From Microvirga solisilvae (GTDB taxonomy: Bacteria > Pseudomonadota > Alphaproteobacteria > Rhizobiales > Beijerinckiaceae), in the NCBI RefSeq assembly GCF_022808595.1, contig NZ_JAKUCN010000005.1:246215-310214 (forward strand): DNA of 64,000 bases, in the 5' to 3' direction. Each line of letters begins with the position of its first letter. The first letter of the stretch is position 1. Of this stretch, positions 52,784 to 63,177 are shown piece by piece. A program made the position numbers and the translations under genes. The notes below the pieces were generated by a model. That model ran no database searches and was not told where the DNA came from. It was given only the letters and a program-made list of their open reading frames with translations.

Positions 52784-53103
52784 GCGACATGAGCAGCTTC
52801 ATTGCGAGTCCCTGGGGCGCGGCTCTCGCCATTGCGGCGATGACGCTCGTCACCTTCCTGTGCCGCATCGGCGGCGTCGTGCTGATGAGTCATGTGCGCA
52901 TTACGCCGCGCGTCGAGCGCGGGCTTCGCGCGCTGCCGGGCTCGATCATTCTTGCCACGATCTTGCCTGTCGCCCTCGACAACGGCTGGCCCGCCATCGT
53001 CGCGCTCGGCGCGGCCATCGCGGTGATGGCGACAACGCGCATCGATCTTCTCGGCCTTGCGGCGGGCTTAGGCACCCTCTCCATCATCAGGGCTCTTCTG
53101 TGA
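52780..53103 (+). CDS. azlD: Branched-chain amino acid exporter, small subunit AzlD
   Basis: This 107-residue protein has three or four hydrophobic segments and the family motif TLVTFLCRIGGVVLM, followed by LRALPGSIILATILPVAL. Its ATG overlaps the azlC stop. Its last 36 bases overlap the convergent phosphatase gene, and no terminator is visible. Confidence 0.9.
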   Translation: MSDMSSFIASPWGAALAIAAMTLVTFLCRIGGVVLMSHVRITPRVERGLRALPGSIILATILPVALDNGWPAIVALGAAIAVMATTRIDLLGLAAGLGTLSIIRALL

Positions 53104-53550
53104 GCCCTGCTTGAGGCGCACGCGGATGCGATAGATCAGTCCGTCGCGGATGTTGCGATAGGCGTCCAACATCTGATCGCGCGAGCCCTGCGTGATCGTC
53201 GGATCGGGCGTGGGCCAATATTCGACATCCGCCGCGATTGTGCGCGTGAGTTCGAGCGCGGCGTGATGCGCCTCCGGCGAGAGGGTGATGATGAGATCGA
53301 AGTTCAATCCCTCCCACTCTTCCAGCTCTTCCAGCGTGCGCGGCTTGTGCTTGGCGGCGTCGATGCCGATTTCGGAAAGCGTCGATACCATGAAGCCATC
53401 CGGCTCGCTTTTGCGCACGCCGGCGGATTGCACATAGATGGACTTGCCGAAATAGTGGCGCGCAATCGCCTCGGCCATGGGCGAGCGCACCGCGTTCATC
53501 GCGCAGACGAACAGAACCGAATGGATCCGCTTCTCGCGCGCGTTCTCCAC
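53068..53550 (-). CDS. Low-molecular-weight phosphotyrosine phosphatase/arsenate-reductase-like protein
   Basis: This 160-residue protein has the active-site loop CAMNAVRSPMAEAIA (C-x5-R-S) near its N-terminus, and EYWPTPDPT carries the general-acid Asp loop. This is the LMW-PTP/ArsC fold. Substrate is unknown; in alphaproteobacteria this gene sits in a conserved block after hisD and UPF0262, which argues for a housekeeping role rather than arsenic resistance. It starts 3 bases after the UPF0262 stop. Confidence 0.88.
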   Translation of the reverse strand: MENAREKRIHSVLFVCAMNAVRSPMAEAIARHYFGKSIYVQSAGVRKSEPDGFMVSTLSEIGIDAAKHKPRTLEELEEWEGLNFDLIITLSPEAHHAALELTRTIAADVEYWPTPDPTITQGSRDQMLDAYRNIRDGLIYRIRVRLKQGSQKSPDDGEGA

Positions 53551-53553
53551 GCG

Positions 53554-54039
53554 TCAGCCTTTCCAGTGAAGGGCGAAGATCAACGTGAACAGGCGCCGCG
53601 CCGTGTCGAAATCCACGTCGAGCTTTCCGTCGAGACGCTGGCGAAGGATTTCCGCCGCCTCGTTGTGCAGGCCGCGCCGCCCCATGTCGATGGCTTCGAT
53701 CTGCGCGGGCGAAGCGGAGCGGATCGCCTGATAATAGCTCTCGCAGATCATGTCGTAGTCACGAATGACTTTTCTGAATGGCGTCAGCGACAAGTGATGT
53801 GAGACGAGAGGCGCCCCATCCTGCGCGGAAACCTCCAGGCAGAGCTTCTTCTCGATCAGCGAGATACGCAAAACATAGGGGCCGCCGTCATAGTTCGGCA
53901 GCGCGAAACTGTTGTCTTCGAGGATGTCGTAGATCGCGATGGCCCGCTCATGTTCCTGATCGGGATTGCCGCGTCCGATGGATGCCTCGTCGAGGGTGAC
54001 CGCCACCAGGCGGCACCGCTCCTTCGTTTTGCTCGACAT
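53554..54039 (-). CDS. UPF0262 family protein
   Basis: This 161-residue cytosolic protein of unknown function matches UPF0262: [46 protein letters not shown] and [25 protein letters not shown] directly before ATG 54039 decides the start. It is in the hisD operon, 17 bases after hisD. Confidence 0.92.
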   Translation of the reverse strand: MSSKTKERCRLVAVTLDEASIGRGNPDQEHERAIAIYDILEDNSFALPNYDGGPYVLRISLIEKKLCLEVSAQDGAPLVSHHLSLTPFRKVIRDYDMICESYYQAIRSASPAQIEAIDMGRRGLHNEAAEILRQRLDGKLDVDFDTARRLFTLIFALHWKG

Positions 54040-54056
54040 CCCCCCTCCAACAGGCC

Positions 54057-55349
54057 TCACAGGTTCAGGCGGATCGCCACGGACCGTGCATGCCCTTCCA
54101 ATCCCTCAGACCGCCCCAGCGCGATAGCTGCGGGGCCGAGCGCCCTCAGGGCGCCCGGATCGCACTTCAGGATCGAGGTTCGCTTCATGAAGTCAAGCAC
54201 CCCGAGGCCGGAGGAGAACCGGGCGGAGCGCGCGGTGGGCAGAACATGGTTCGGCCCGCCCACATAATCGCCGATGGCTTCCGGCGTATGGCTGCCGAGG
54301 AAGATGGCGCCCGCATTGCGCACTTGTCCCGCCAGCTCCTCCGCATTCTCGGTTTCGATCTCGAGATGCTCGGGCGCCAGGCGGTCGACGAGCGGAATGG
54401 CGTTTTCGAGCTTGTCGATGAGAATGATCGCGCCGTAATCGCGCCAGCTCGCGCTCGCGATTTCCGCCTTCGGCAGGGTCTTGAGCTGACGCTCGACCGC
54501 CTTCTCGACCGCATCGGCAAGCGAGGCGCTGTCGGTGATCAGGATCGATTGCGCTGCGGGATCGTGCTCGGCCTGCGCCAGAAGATCGGCGGCGATCCAA
54601 TCGGGATTGGCGTGGGAATCGGCGAGGACCAGAACCTCGGAGGGGCCCGCGATCATGTCGATGCCCACCTGCCCGAACACGCGGCGCTTGGCGGCGGCCA
54701 CATAGGCATTGCCGGGACCAACGATCTTGGCGACGGGCTTCACGCAATGTGTGCCGTAGGCCAGGGCCGCGACAGCCTGCGCGCCGCCGATGCGAAACAC
54801 CTCGTCGACGCCGGCAAGGCGCGCGGCGGCAAGCACGAGCGGGTTGGTCTCGCCGCGCGGGGTCGGCACCACCATCGCGATGCGTGGCACGCCCGCGACC
54901 TTCGCGGGCACGGCGTTCATGAGCACGGAGGACGGATAGCTCGCGCGTCCGCCGGGAACGTAGAGGCCCACGGATTCGATGGCCGTCCAGCGCCAGCCGA
55001 GGGTGACGCCGAGAGCATCCGTTGTCATCGAATCTTCAGGGCGCTGCGCGCGGTGATAGGCCTCGATGCGCTGCTTCGCGAGGGCGAGCGCATCGAGCGC
55101 TTCCTTCGGGCACTGGGCTTCGGCCGCATCGATTTCCGCGTCGGAGATCCTCAGCGTCTCGGGCTGGAGCGCCAATCCGTCGAAGCGATAAGTGTAGTCG
55201 ATGAGAGCCTCGTCGCCCTTGGCCACCACATCTTCGATGATAGCGCGCACCGCCTGATCCACATCCTCCGACACCTCGCGCTTGGCCGAGAGCAAGGCGG
55301 AGAAGGCCATCGGGAACGAGGCGTCCCGCGCGTCGAGCCGTTGCACCAT
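54057..55349 (-). CDS. hisD: Histidinol dehydrogenase
   Basis: This 430-residue zinc enzyme oxidises L-histidinol to histidine in two NAD-dependent steps. Key stretches are [66 protein letters not shown] and [16 protein letters not shown] with catalytic Glu-His. ATG 55349 overlaps the DUF2948 stop by one base; a longer frame exists but runs through that gene. It is far from hisZG, as usual in alphaproteobacteria. Confidence 0.97.
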   Translation of the reverse strand: MVQRLDARDASFPMAFSALLSAKREVSEDVDQAVRAIIEDVVAKGDEALIDYTYRFDGLALQPETLRISDAEIDAAEAQCPKEALDALALAKQRIEAYHRAQRPEDSMTTDALGVTLGWRWTAIESVGLYVPGGRASYPSSVLMNAVPAKVAGVPRIAMVVPTPRGETNPLVLAAARLAGVDEVFRIGGAQAVAALAYGTHCVKPVAKIVGPGNAYVAAAKRRVFGQVGIDMIAGPSEVLVLADSHANPDWIAADLLAQAEHDPAAQSILITDSASLADAVEKAVERQLKTLPKAEIASASWRDYGAIILIDKLENAIPLVDRLAPEHLEIETENAEELAGQVRNAGAIFLGSHTPEAIGDYVGGPNHVLPTARSARFSSGLGVLDFMKRTSILKCDPGALRALGPAAIALGRSEGLEGHARSVAIRLNL

Positions 55350-55786
55350 CACAGGCGCTCCGACTGCGGCTGATCCTCGTGGACGGGGCGGCTTTCGGCA
55401 GCCCAGACCGGGCCGATGTCTTTCATCTGCATTTCGATGCACTCCAGGTCCACCTGGATGGCTCCGCCTTCGGCAAAGATCAAGGTGGCAGTGCCGGAAG
55501 GCGCATCGCCCTGCTCGAACGCAATAGCAAGAAGGTTAAGAACCGCGTCCTTGTTGGACTGGTCGATGCCGCGCACGCGCACCGCCTTCACATGCTCGAA
55601 ATGCATGCAGGTCAGCCGGCGCTGGGGCGTGGCGGCCTCCCAATCGTAGCGGCGTGTCTGGATGGCGAAGCGGCGTTCCTTGGGGAGATAGGCGATATCG
55701 CCGATCCGCAGCAGCGAATCCTGCAAATGGGCGGAAATGACGGCAAGATCTTCCGGATCGAACGCAACGAGTCTCAGGAGGTCCAT
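55349..55786 (-). CDS. DUF2948 family protein
   Basis: This 145-residue cytosolic protein of unknown function starts MDLLRLVAFDPEDLAVISAHLQDSLLRIGDI and contains RRLTCMHFEHVKAVRVRGID, the DUF2948 pattern. It is translationally coupled to hisD. The start at 55786 is preferred by family length; AGG precedes it. Confidence 0.88.
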   Translation of the reverse strand: MDLLRLVAFDPEDLAVISAHLQDSLLRIGDIAYLPKERRFAIQTRRYDWEAATPQRRLTCMHFEHVKAVRVRGIDQSNKDAVLNLLAIAFEQGDAPSGTATLIFAEGGAIQVDLECIEMQMKDIGPVWAAESRPVHEDQPQSERL

Positions 55787-55915
55787 GAGCCTAAACCTAT
55801 GTTGAACTTTAATGTTTAGGTAGAGAGCCACCCGGCTTCGCGCAACCTTTCCGCTTAAGTCTGGGTTCAGCTTTGAAAGGCTATGATGGCCTAAATCAAC
55901 GGAAGGATGTGCCGA

Positions 55916-56272
55916 ATGAAACGTCTCATGCTCTCAGCCCTGGCGGCTCTGGCCTTCGCGGCCCCGGCGGCCGCCCAATATTATGGCAATCCCTATTACG
56001 AGGAGCGGCGCCCTGCTCCCCGCTATTACGAATACGAGAGCCCGGGCTACGGCTACCGCCCTCAACCCTATGAAGAGCGGCGCGTGTACCGTTACGAGCG
56101 GCCCCGCTACGAAAGGCCTCGCTATGAGACCCGCCGTGCGGCGTCCGGGTACGGCCATGTCTGCGTGACTTCCCGGGGAAGCTGCGAATACCCGCAACCC
56201 TTCCGGATCGGCGTCGGCTGCCGCTGCGATATTCCCGGCTTCGGCATGAAGCGCGGAAACATCGGTTACTGA
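55916..56272 (+). CDS. Exported Tyr/Arg/Pro-rich small protein
   Basis: This 118-residue protein has a signal peptide at residues 1-20 (AFAAPAAAQ). A low-complexity segment rich in Tyr, Arg, Glu and Pro (residues 21-75) is followed by a conserved-looking C-terminal part with four cysteines (HVCVTSRGSCEY; GVGCRCDIPGFG). AAGGA precedes ATG 55916. Function unknown; a cell-envelope role is guessed. It lies on the opposite strand inside the murA-DUF2948-hisD block. Confidence 0.75.
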   Translation: MKRLMLSALAALAFAAPAAAQYYGNPYYEERRPAPRYYEYESPGYGYRPQPYEERRVYRYERPRYERPRYETRRAASGYGHVCVTSRGSCEYPQPFRIGVGCRCDIPGFGMKRGNIGY

Positions 56273-56312
56273 GCAAATATTTGGGAGCGGAGGCTTAGAG
56301 CCTCCGCCTCGA

Positions 56313-57602
56313 TCAGCCGCGGATACGCTCGATCTCGGCACCGCAGCGGGCGAGCTTGGCCTCCAGGGCCTCGAAGCCGCGATCCAGGTGATAGACGCGG
56401 TTGATGGTGGTCTCGCCATCGGCCACGAGGCCGGCAATCACCAGGGACACCGAGGCGCGAAGATCGGTAGCCATGACCGGCGCGCCCTTCAGAGTCGGAA
56501 CACCGTCCACATAGGCGCAATCGCCGTCGAGGCGGATCTGGGCGCCGAGGCGCGCCAGTTCCTGCACGTGCATGAACCGGTTCTCGAAGATCGTCTCGCG
56601 GATGCGCGACGTGCCGCTGGCGCGGGTCATGAGAGCCATGAACTGAGCCTGCAGGTCCGTCGGGAAGCCCGGAAACGGATCGGTTGTCACGTCCACGGCC
56701 TGGATGCCGTTGCCGTTGCGGCGGATGCGGATGCCGCTATGGGTCGGGGACACTTCAGCTCCGGACTGACCCAATACGTCGAGGGCAGCCTGAAGATATT
56801 CGGGACGGGTGTTCTCTAGCACCAGATCGCCACCGGTCATGGCCACTGCCATGGCATAGGTGCCGGTCTCGATACGGTCGGGCATCACGTCATGGGACGC
56901 GCCATTGAGCTTGGCGACGCCCTCCACCACGATCTCGGAGGTGCCGTGTCCTGAGATCTTGGCGCCCATCTTGATGAGGCATTCGGCCAGATCCACCACC
57001 TCGGGCTCGCGGGCGGCATTGCGGATGACGCTGCTGCCCTGGGCGAGCGTCGCGGCCATCAGGGCCACGTGGGTGCCGCCCACGGTTACTTTTCCAAAGT
57101 CGATCTCGGCGCCACGCAGCCCCTTGGGAGCGGTGGCGACCACATAGCCGGCCTCGATCTCGATGGCAGCGCCGAGCTTGGCGAGGGCCATGATGAGCAG
57201 GTCCACCGGACGGGTGCCGATGGCGCAGCCGCCGGGCATGGACACCTTGGCATGGCCGAAGCGGGCCACCAGTGGAGCAATGACCCAGAAGCTGGCGCGC
57301 ATGGTGGAGACCAGCTCGTAAGGCGCGCAGGTATCGATGATATTCTTGGATGTCAGCCGGATTGTCTGGCCCGTCTCGGAGGACTGGCCGGGCCGACGGC
57401 CGGCAATGGAATGATCCACGCCGAAATTGCTCATGATGCGCAGGAGCGAGGAGATGTCCGCGAGCCGCGGCACGTTGCCAAGCTCCAGCGTCTCATCCGT
57501 GAGCAGGCTCGCGATCATGAGAGGCAGGGCCGCATTCTTGGCGCCGGAAATCGGGATCAATCCGTTGAGAGGCGCGCCGCCCCGGATGCGAATGCGGTCC
57601 AT
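56313..57602 (-). CDS. murA: UDP-N-acetylglucosamine 1-carboxyvinyltransferase MurA
   Basis: This 429-residue enzyme performs the first committed step of peptidoglycan synthesis, adding enolpyruvate to UDP-GlcNAc. [17 protein letters not shown] at the N-terminus, the catalytic-loop Cys in [16 protein letters not shown] and the end [23 protein letters not shown] are diagnostic. The Cys predicts fosfomycin sensitivity of the enzyme itself. A short ORF on the same strand precedes it by 59 bases. Confidence 0.98.
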   Translation of the reverse strand: MDRIRIRGGAPLNGLIPISGAKNAALPLMIASLLTDETLELGNVPRLADISSLLRIMSNFGVDHSIAGRRPGQSSETGQTIRLTSKNIIDTCAPYELVSTMRASFWVIAPLVARFGHAKVSMPGGCAIGTRPVDLLIMALAKLGAAIEIEAGYVVATAPKGLRGAEIDFGKVTVGGTHVALMAATLAQGSSVIRNAAREPEVVDLAECLIKMGAKISGHGTSEIVVEGVAKLNGASHDVMPDRIETGTYAMAVAMTGGDLVLENTRPEYLQAALDVLGQSGAEVSPTHSGIRIRRNGNGIQAVDVTTDPFPGFPTDLQAQFMALMTRASGTSRIRETIFENRFMHVQELARLGAQIRLDGDCAYVDGVPTLKGAPVMATDLRASVSLVIAGLVADGETTINRVYHLDRGFEALEAKLARCGAEIERIRG

Positions 57603-57661
57603 GTAACTGTATTCCTCTTGAACTTGTGGGCTTATGCTATGAGCGCCCTGAGCATTATAGG

Positions 57662-57838
57662 CTAGTCCGACGGCTTGTCGCGGTCGGACGAAGTGTCCGA
57701 ACGCACGCCCTCGGTTTCGGTTCCAGCCGCTTTCGCAGCCTGAAGCCGGCCCCTGGCCTGAGCCTTCCGTTTTCTCAGATTTTCCTTTAAGGCCGCCTTA
57801 AGCCGCTCGGCCTTGTCTTGCGATTTTGCGTCAGTCAT
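57662..57838 (-). CDS. Small basic/acidic protein upstream of murA
   Basis: This 58-residue frame ([20 protein letters not shown]...) reads from ATG 57838 to TAG 57662. Its first 40 residues are Lys/Arg/Ala-rich and helical ([19 protein letters not shown]), the tail is acidic and Ser-rich. The codon third positions are GC-rich, as in real genes here, and similar small proteins commonly precede murA in Hyphomicrobiales. The ribosome site is weak. Function unknown. Confidence 0.65.
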   Translation of the reverse strand: MTDAKSQDKAERLKAALKENLRKRKAQARGRLQAAKAAGTETEGVRSDTSSDRDKPSD

Positions 57839-57915
57839 GGTTCACGCGACCCATCGTCGCCTTTCCCAATAAAGGCTTCGCGAAGCGCCCTCAACCGCAA
57901 TATCGAAGACCGGCT

Positions 57916-57929
57916 TTGACCAGGATCAA
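57916..57929 (+). promoter_or_regulatory. FNR/FixK-like box before hemA
   Basis: TTGAC-CAGG-ATCAA matches the FNR/FixK consensus TTGAT-N4-ATCAA at nine of ten positions. A TAAATC at about 57953 could be the -10, which would put the box near -42, the usual activator position. hemA is a known FnrL/FixK target in several alphaproteobacteria. Confidence 0.6.
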
Positions 57930-57990
57930 GGTGGTCTGGCATAATGAATGAGTAAATCCCCGGGCATTGCGTTGCCCACCCGGTGAGATG

Positions 57991-59217
57991 ATGAACTATC
58001 AGGATTTCTTCACGTCTGCCCTCGACCGCCTTCAGGCGGAGCGCCGTTACCGTGTTTTTGCCGATATCGAGCGCAAGGCAGGCCAGTTCCCCCATGCCAT
58101 CTGGCACAGCCCTGAGGGCCCTAAGCCCATCACGGTCTGGTGCTCCAACGATTATCTCGGCATGGGCCAGAACCGGGATGTGACCCGCGCCATGGTCGAG
58201 GCTGCTTGGCGGCTCGGCACCGGCGCCGGAGGGACCCGCAACATTTCCGGCACCAGCCATCCCATCGTGGAGCTGGAAGCCGAGCTCGCCGACCTTCATG
58301 GCAAGGAGGCGGCCCTCGTCTTCACCTCGGGCTATGTTTCGAATCAGACCGGCATCTCGACGCTGGCCAAGCTGATCCCCAATTGTCTGATCCTCTCGGA
58401 CGCCCTCAACCACAATTCCATGATCGAGGGCGTGCGCCAGTCGGGCTGCGACAAGGTGATTTTCCGCCATAACGACCTCGAGCATCTGGAAGAGCTGCTT
58501 CAGACCGCCGGCGACCGGCCCAAGCTCATCGTGTTCGAGAGCGTCTATTCCATGGACGGGGACATCTCTCCCATCCATGCCATCTGCGATCTCGCCGAGC
58601 GCTACGGCGCCATGACCTATCTCGACGAGGTCCATGCGGTGGGCATGTACGGCCCGCGCGGCGGCGGCATCGCCGAGCGCGAGGGCGCCATGCACCGGAT
58701 CGACGTGATCGAGGGCACCCTCGGCAAGGCTTTCGGCGTCATGGGCGGGTATCTCACCGGCACCAAGGCCGTGATGGATGCCGTGCGCAGCTTTGCGCCG
58801 GGCTTCATCTTCACCACCGCCCTCCCCCCGGGCGTGGCCGCGGCCGCGACGGCATCGATTCGCCACCTGAAGGCCTCGTCCAAGGAGCGGGAGATGCAGC
58901 AGCGGCAGGCCGCACGCACCAAGCAGGTGCTGAACGGGCTGGGACTGCCGGTGATGGACACGGTGACCCATATCGTGCCGGTGATGGTCGGCGACGCGGA
59001 AGCCTGCAAGGCGGCCTCCGACCGCCTGCTGGAGAAGCACGGAATCTATATCCAGCCGATCAACTATCCCACCGTGCCCCGCGGCACGGAACGCCTGCGC
59101 ATCACTCCCGGTCCTTTCCACAGCGACGCCCTGATCAACGCTCTCGGCGCTGCTCTCGTGGAGGTTTGGGGCGCCTTGAAGCTTCCCCTGGGGCAAAAAG
59201 CACAAGCTGCCGAATAA
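57991..59217 (+). CDS. hemA: 5-aminolevulinate synthase (C4 pathway)
   Basis: This 408-residue PLP enzyme condenses glycine and succinyl-CoA to 5-aminolevulinate, the first step of haem synthesis. [51 protein letters not shown] and the Schiff-base Lys in [14 protein letters not shown] are all present. Two adjacent ATGs occur (57988, 57991); the second fits family length and the GGTGAG ribosome site. It is followed 65 bases later by tRNA-Thr. Confidence 0.98.
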   Translation: MNYQDFFTSALDRLQAERRYRVFADIERKAGQFPHAIWHSPEGPKPITVWCSNDYLGMGQNRDVTRAMVEAAWRLGTGAGGTRNISGTSHPIVELEAELADLHGKEAALVFTSGYVSNQTGISTLAKLIPNCLILSDALNHNSMIEGVRQSGCDKVIFRHNDLEHLEELLQTAGDRPKLIVFESVYSMDGDISPIHAICDLAERYGAMTYLDEVHAVGMYGPRGGGIAEREGAMHRIDVIEGTLGKAFGVMGGYLTGTKAVMDAVRSFAPGFIFTTALPPGVAAAATASIRHLKASSKEREMQQRQAARTKQVLNGLGLPVMDTVTHIVPVMVGDAEACKAASDRLLEKHGIYIQPINYPTVPRGTERLRITPGPFHSDALINALGAALVEVWGALKLPLGQKAQAAE

Positions 59218-59282
59218 AAGATCGATTCCAATCTTGCGCACCGGGCCGGGCTGTGGCAGTAAGCGGCCCTGCTCGTTGGCGG

Positions 59283-59357
<75 letters not shown>

Positions 59358-59666
59358 TCCCAAATCCTTACGCCACAAGGGTTCGAGACCCTCAAGAACT
59401 TCCTTTCATCCGGCAGGATCAAGCAGAGCTTCACGGGAACATCCCCATTCGACTCGGAAAATCCGGGAACTGATGATTGCGTGACCGTAGCGATAGGCCG
59501 GATTGGTTCATCCATGCTGGAAAATGCGAGTCTTCTAGCTGCCCCTGCCCTAGATAGCGGCGAGCCTGAACCGCTGATCAATCTTTCCGAGGAAGCTCCG
59601 CAAGCGGATGATGGGGGCACCCATCATGGACGATCAGAGGCGGTTGATGGGTAGGGATCAGAAGCC
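59358..59666. other. 309-base region after tRNA-Thr with no supported gene
   Basis: One open frame runs from inside the tRNA to 59654, but it has no ribosome site, starts in structural RNA and resembles no family. No repeat of the tRNA 3' end was noticed, so an attachment site is not shown. It may hold decayed or noncoding DNA. Confidence 0.45.
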
Positions 59667-60707
59667 TTAATCCGCCTTCCCCATATCCCGCTCAAACGCC
59701 TCTGCCATTGCCTTGAAATAGGGGTCTCCCGAGATCTGATAAAGCTGCAGCTGCTGTTTGGGGGTGCGGGAAGGTGCATAATCAACTTTCTTCCAGTCGC
59801 TCAGGGCATAGCGGTTGACCTTGCCCGCGCGGCGGTAGAGATGAGCATACTCTCGAACAGTCGTAATCCCGCCCTGCACCATACGCAAAACCCATCTCTC
59901 GGGACGGTTCCTGTAATAACTTAGCAGGCCGATAATGGTGTAAATCTGCCCATTTAGGACATAGCTTGGGCTTCCCTCTCCATACGGGTACTCATCGAAC
60001 CAGAGGAAACCGAAGCCATCCACATAGCTGAACCACGGCCCTTGCTTGGTCCCCGTATTGATGATCTTGAAGGCATTGGCATACTTATCCGCCAGCTCAA
60101 GCGCCCGTTGGTCTTTCGTGCAGTTGTAAATGTGCATCAGCCCGCGAAGAGCGAAGCCGTTGCCGATCCCACTCACCCAACCGCGCTCGAGCATTCGCTT
60201 GGCCGGAGCCTGGAACGGGAAATCATACCGGACGAAAAGAGCATCTCCCTCTGCACTGGAGAACATAAGAAGCCGGTCCATCAGCGCATCGAGGAAAGGC
60301 TTAACACTCATCCTGCTCTCTGGATGGGTGGCGGCATAATTGCACAGCATCACCGCATTGGTGAAGAACGAGCTCGGGTTAAACCGCTGTTTATAGACCT
60401 CGATATAGGCTGCCGGCCAAGGATCGGGGAGAAGATCATCCAAATTGTTGTTGATCGGACGAGGCTCCCAAGAGGCAGGTGGCACAAGCCTGTCATCTGC
60501 ATCGGAATAGGTCTTGGCAATGCGATAATTCCTAAACAGGAACTCGCCTGCTCCGGGGATAGCATATGGTCTCAGGTCATCGATTGATCGCACCTCGATA
60601 GCAGAGGATTTCATGGCGGTTGGATAGGCCCAGAGAGTCCCAGCCACGACAGCTAACGTCAAGCAGGACGAAGCCGCCACTACAAGCAGTGTTCTTTTCC
60701 AAGCCAT
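59667..60707 (-). CDS. D-glucuronyl C5-epimerase-like exported protein
   Basis: This 346-residue protein has an N-terminal signal or anchor helix (residues 5-27, LLVVAASSCLTLAVVAGTLW). The C-terminal ~200 residues match the C5-epimerase C domain: FVRYDFPFQAPAKRMLERGWVSGIGNGFALRGLMHIY, FLWFDEYPYGEGSPSYVLNGQIYTIIGLLSYY. Such enzymes convert D-glucuronate to L-iduronate in heparosan-like polymers or modify bacterial polysaccharides. No polysaccharide synthesis genes are adjacent. Base composition is lower in GC than in neighbours, and it sits in an accessory-looking segment after a tRNA. Confidence 0.78.
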   Translation of the reverse strand: MAWKRTLLVVAASSCLTLAVVAGTLWAYPTAMKSSAIEVRSIDDLRPYAIPGAGEFLFRNYRIAKTYSDADDRLVPPASWEPRPINNNLDDLLPDPWPAAYIEVYKQRFNPSSFFTNAVMLCNYAATHPESRMSVKPFLDALMDRLLMFSSAEGDALFVRYDFPFQAPAKRMLERGWVSGIGNGFALRGLMHIYNCTKDQRALELADKYANAFKIINTGTKQGPWFSYVDGFGFLWFDEYPYGEGSPSYVLNGQIYTIIGLLSYYRNRPERWVLRMVQGGITTVREYAHLYRRAGKVNRYALSDWKKVDYAPSRTPKQQLQLYQISGDPYFKAMAEAFERDMGKAD

Positions 60708-61456
60708 GATTGCCCCTTTTTGTTTTATTAGGGATTACCATAGGTGGGCCGATCCGGCTATTCCCTTGCATCAGAGGGGTTGACGGGAGGGCTGGGGCAA
60801 TCGTCCGTGCTCCCTTACAAAGGGGATAGGCCGCCTGGGCGAAGCATACGATTCTTTTGAGGTTATAGAGGATATCAGCCTCCATCCTTCTCGCCCATGC
60901 GAGAACAGGCTTTAGATATGTCAGCGATGGCGGCAATTTGGGTTCGCCGTTCTCCATCCCAGCGCATCATAGCAGTATGGTATCCGCCTGCTGCAGGACT
61001 GGATTGAGAAGTCCACGCTGCGTAATTACCGCTATATATGAGCGACTTGGCACTAAGTAGCCAATTGCAGCCTACAGAGACTGATGGAACTCGGTAGCCG
61101 AAAGACGAGAGGCTTCACCAACTCCTATGTCCTCTTAAGACGAGACAAATCTTGTTTCGGATAAGATCTGCGGAGGCATTGTGCCGCTTCTCCCAATTTT
61201 CTGCGCATATTGATCTAGCCAGTACTAGGATTTGTATCGTATTAACATTGCATATGCATTGGATGACAGCCCTTCAAGGGGTGTCGTCTAGATCGGTAAA
61301 GCGAAACCGTCATCCGGCGGCTCTCTTCTGCCCGTCAGCACCACTTGGCGGCAAGGTTTCCGACAGGCTGAGCCGTTAGCATCCGCCCACCAACCCCGAT
61401 TCGGTGAAGCAACGCCGATCCCGTCTTAAGACTTCCTCGCCGAAAGCCAGAATGCC
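60708..61456. other. 749-base region with no supported gene
   Basis: Short open frames occur on both strands but none has a credible ribosome site, start and composition. Base composition is more mixed and A+T-richer than in flanking genes, with many stops in all frames. It must contain promoters for the divergent epimerase-like and protease genes. No transposase remnant or tRNA repeat was recognised. Confidence 0.5.
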
Positions 61457-63130
61457 ATGCCCGACATCGACTTCGTCACTTCCACGGGAGATGCCTGTAT
61501 CGACGCCCTGCTGAGCGGCAGCAAATGGGAAACGAACAGCCTGACCTTCAGCTTCCCGAGTTCCTCGTCCTATTACGGGCGCTATTACGGCTATGGCGAG
61601 CCGACAGATGCCTTCGAGACACTCAACTCCGTGCAGAAGGCAACGGCGAGGATTGCTCTGAAGCAATATGCTTCGGTCGCCAATCTATACTTCAAGGAAG
61701 TCACGGAGACATCCTCCACGCATGCGGTTTTGCGCTTCGCCAAGTCCGATGCTCCATCGACGGCCTGGGCCTATTATCCAAGCATCGCCGATCATGGCGG
61801 CGATCTCTGGTTCAACAATTCCGACGGTGATTACGACGCTCCTCGCAAGGGCAATTACGCCTATGCGACCTTCCTGCACGAGCTCGGACATGCGCTGGGC
61901 CTCAAGCACGCCCATGAAGACGGCGCCATGCCCTATGCCCGTGACTCGATGGAATACACGGTCATGACCTATCGCTCGCATGTGGGAGCCTCCAGTGTCA
62001 GTGGCTACACCAACGAGACTTGGGGCTTCGCGCAATCGCTGATGATGTACGACATCGCCGCGCTTCAGCACATGTATGGCGCTCGCTATTCGACCAACAG
62101 CGGCAACACCACCTATTCCTGGAACCCTAAAACGGGCGAGATGTACATCAGCGGCAAGGGTCAGGGCGCGCCCGGCGGCAACCAGATCTTCCTCACCATC
62201 TGGGATGGCGGCGGCACCGACACCTACGATCTGTCGAAGTACACCACCGCCGTGCAGGTCGATCTGCGGCCTGGACAATGGACAAAGACCGCCTCCGAGC
62301 AGCTCGCCAAGCTGAATTTGAGCGGCACGAAGAAGGCCATCGGCAATATCGCCAATGCGCTTCTTTTCAATGGCGACCCTCGCTCGCTGATCGAGAACGC
62401 CAAGGGCGGTTCGGGCAGCGACATCATCAAAGGCAACACGGCTCGCAACAGCCTATTCGGCAATGCCGGCAACGATAAGCTTTATGGCTACTCGGGCAAC
62501 GACATCCTCAACGGGGGCCTCGGTAAGGATGCTCTCTACGGTGGTTGGGGGACGGACTGTGTCAGCTATTCAGATGCGAAATCCGCCGTCTCCATCGACC
62601 TCATGCGCTCATCCAAGAACGGCGGCGCTGCCCTAGGCGACACCATTTACGAAGTGGAAGGCGTCATCGGCAGCGCCTATTCCGACACCATACGCGGAAA
62701 CGGCGGCAACAACATCATCAAGGGTGGCGCGGGCAACGATAAAATCTATGCGCGCGGCGGCAACGATGTCCTGGATGGCGGAGCGGGTAACGACATGCTC
62801 TATGGAAACGCCGGGCAAGATACCATGACGGGCGGATCCGGATCCGATGTCTTCGTCTTCGCCGAAACCGGCATTACGGAGATCGACACTATCCGGGATT
62901 TCAGTAGCCGCTACGACCGTATCGACCTTCGCGCCATCGATGCCGATACGGGCACAGCAGGCGACCAGGCCTTCACCTACATCTTCATGACGGACTTCTC
63001 CGGAAAGGCCGGCGAGCTGCGCTGTTTAGAAGGTGTGGTGCTGGGCGATGTGAACGGTGACTCGATTGCCGATTTCCAAATCGCAGTCTTCGGCTATACG
63101 ACCCTTGCGAAAAGCGCCTTCTATCTCTGA
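61457..63130 (+). CDS. Serralysin-type RTX metalloprotease (peptidase M10B)
   Basis: This 557-residue protein has no Sec signal. The zinc site HELGHALGLKHAHE (near residue 146) and Met-turn YTVMTYRSH (near 172) define a metzincin. A peptidase_M10_C region follows, and several RTX nonapeptides (GNAGNDKLYG, GGAGNDKIYARGGNDVLDGG, GGSGSDVFVFAE) occupy about residues 330-470. The end (DFQIAVFGYTTLAKSAFYL) is a type I secretion signal. It should be a secreted calcium-dependent protease. No exporter or protease inhibitor gene is adjacent. Confidence 0.93.
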   Translation: MPDIDFVTSTGDACIDALLSGSKWETNSLTFSFPSSSSYYGRYYGYGEPTDAFETLNSVQKATARIALKQYASVANLYFKEVTETSSTHAVLRFAKSDAPSTAWAYYPSIADHGGDLWFNNSDGDYDAPRKGNYAYATFLHELGHALGLKHAHEDGAMPYARDSMEYTVMTYRSHVGASSVSGYTNETWGFAQSLMMYDIAALQHMYGARYSTNSGNTTYSWNPKTGEMYISGKGQGAPGGNQIFLTIWDGGGTDTYDLSKYTTAVQVDLRPGQWTKTASEQLAKLNLSGTKKAIGNIANALLFNGDPRSLIENAKGGSGSDIIKGNTARNSLFGNAGNDKLYGYSGNDILNGGLGKDALYGGWGTDCVSYSDAKSAVSIDLMRSSKNGGAALGDTIYEVEGVIGSAYSDTIRGNGGNNIIKGGAGNDKIYARGGNDVLDGGAGNDMLYGNAGQDTMTGGSGSDVFVFAETGITEIDTIRDFSSRYDRIDLRAIDADTGTAGDQAFTYIFMTDFSGKAGELRCLEGVVLGDVNGDSIADFQIAVFGYTTLAKSAFYL

Positions 63131-63177
63131 TCATGAGCGCACGAGGCAGCGATGTCTGATCGCCGCCTCGTGCACAA

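Noticed and set aside
60577..60957. Open frame overlapping the 5' end of the epimerase-like gene
   Set aside because: Reads across the gene start and promoter region in another frame with no family features.
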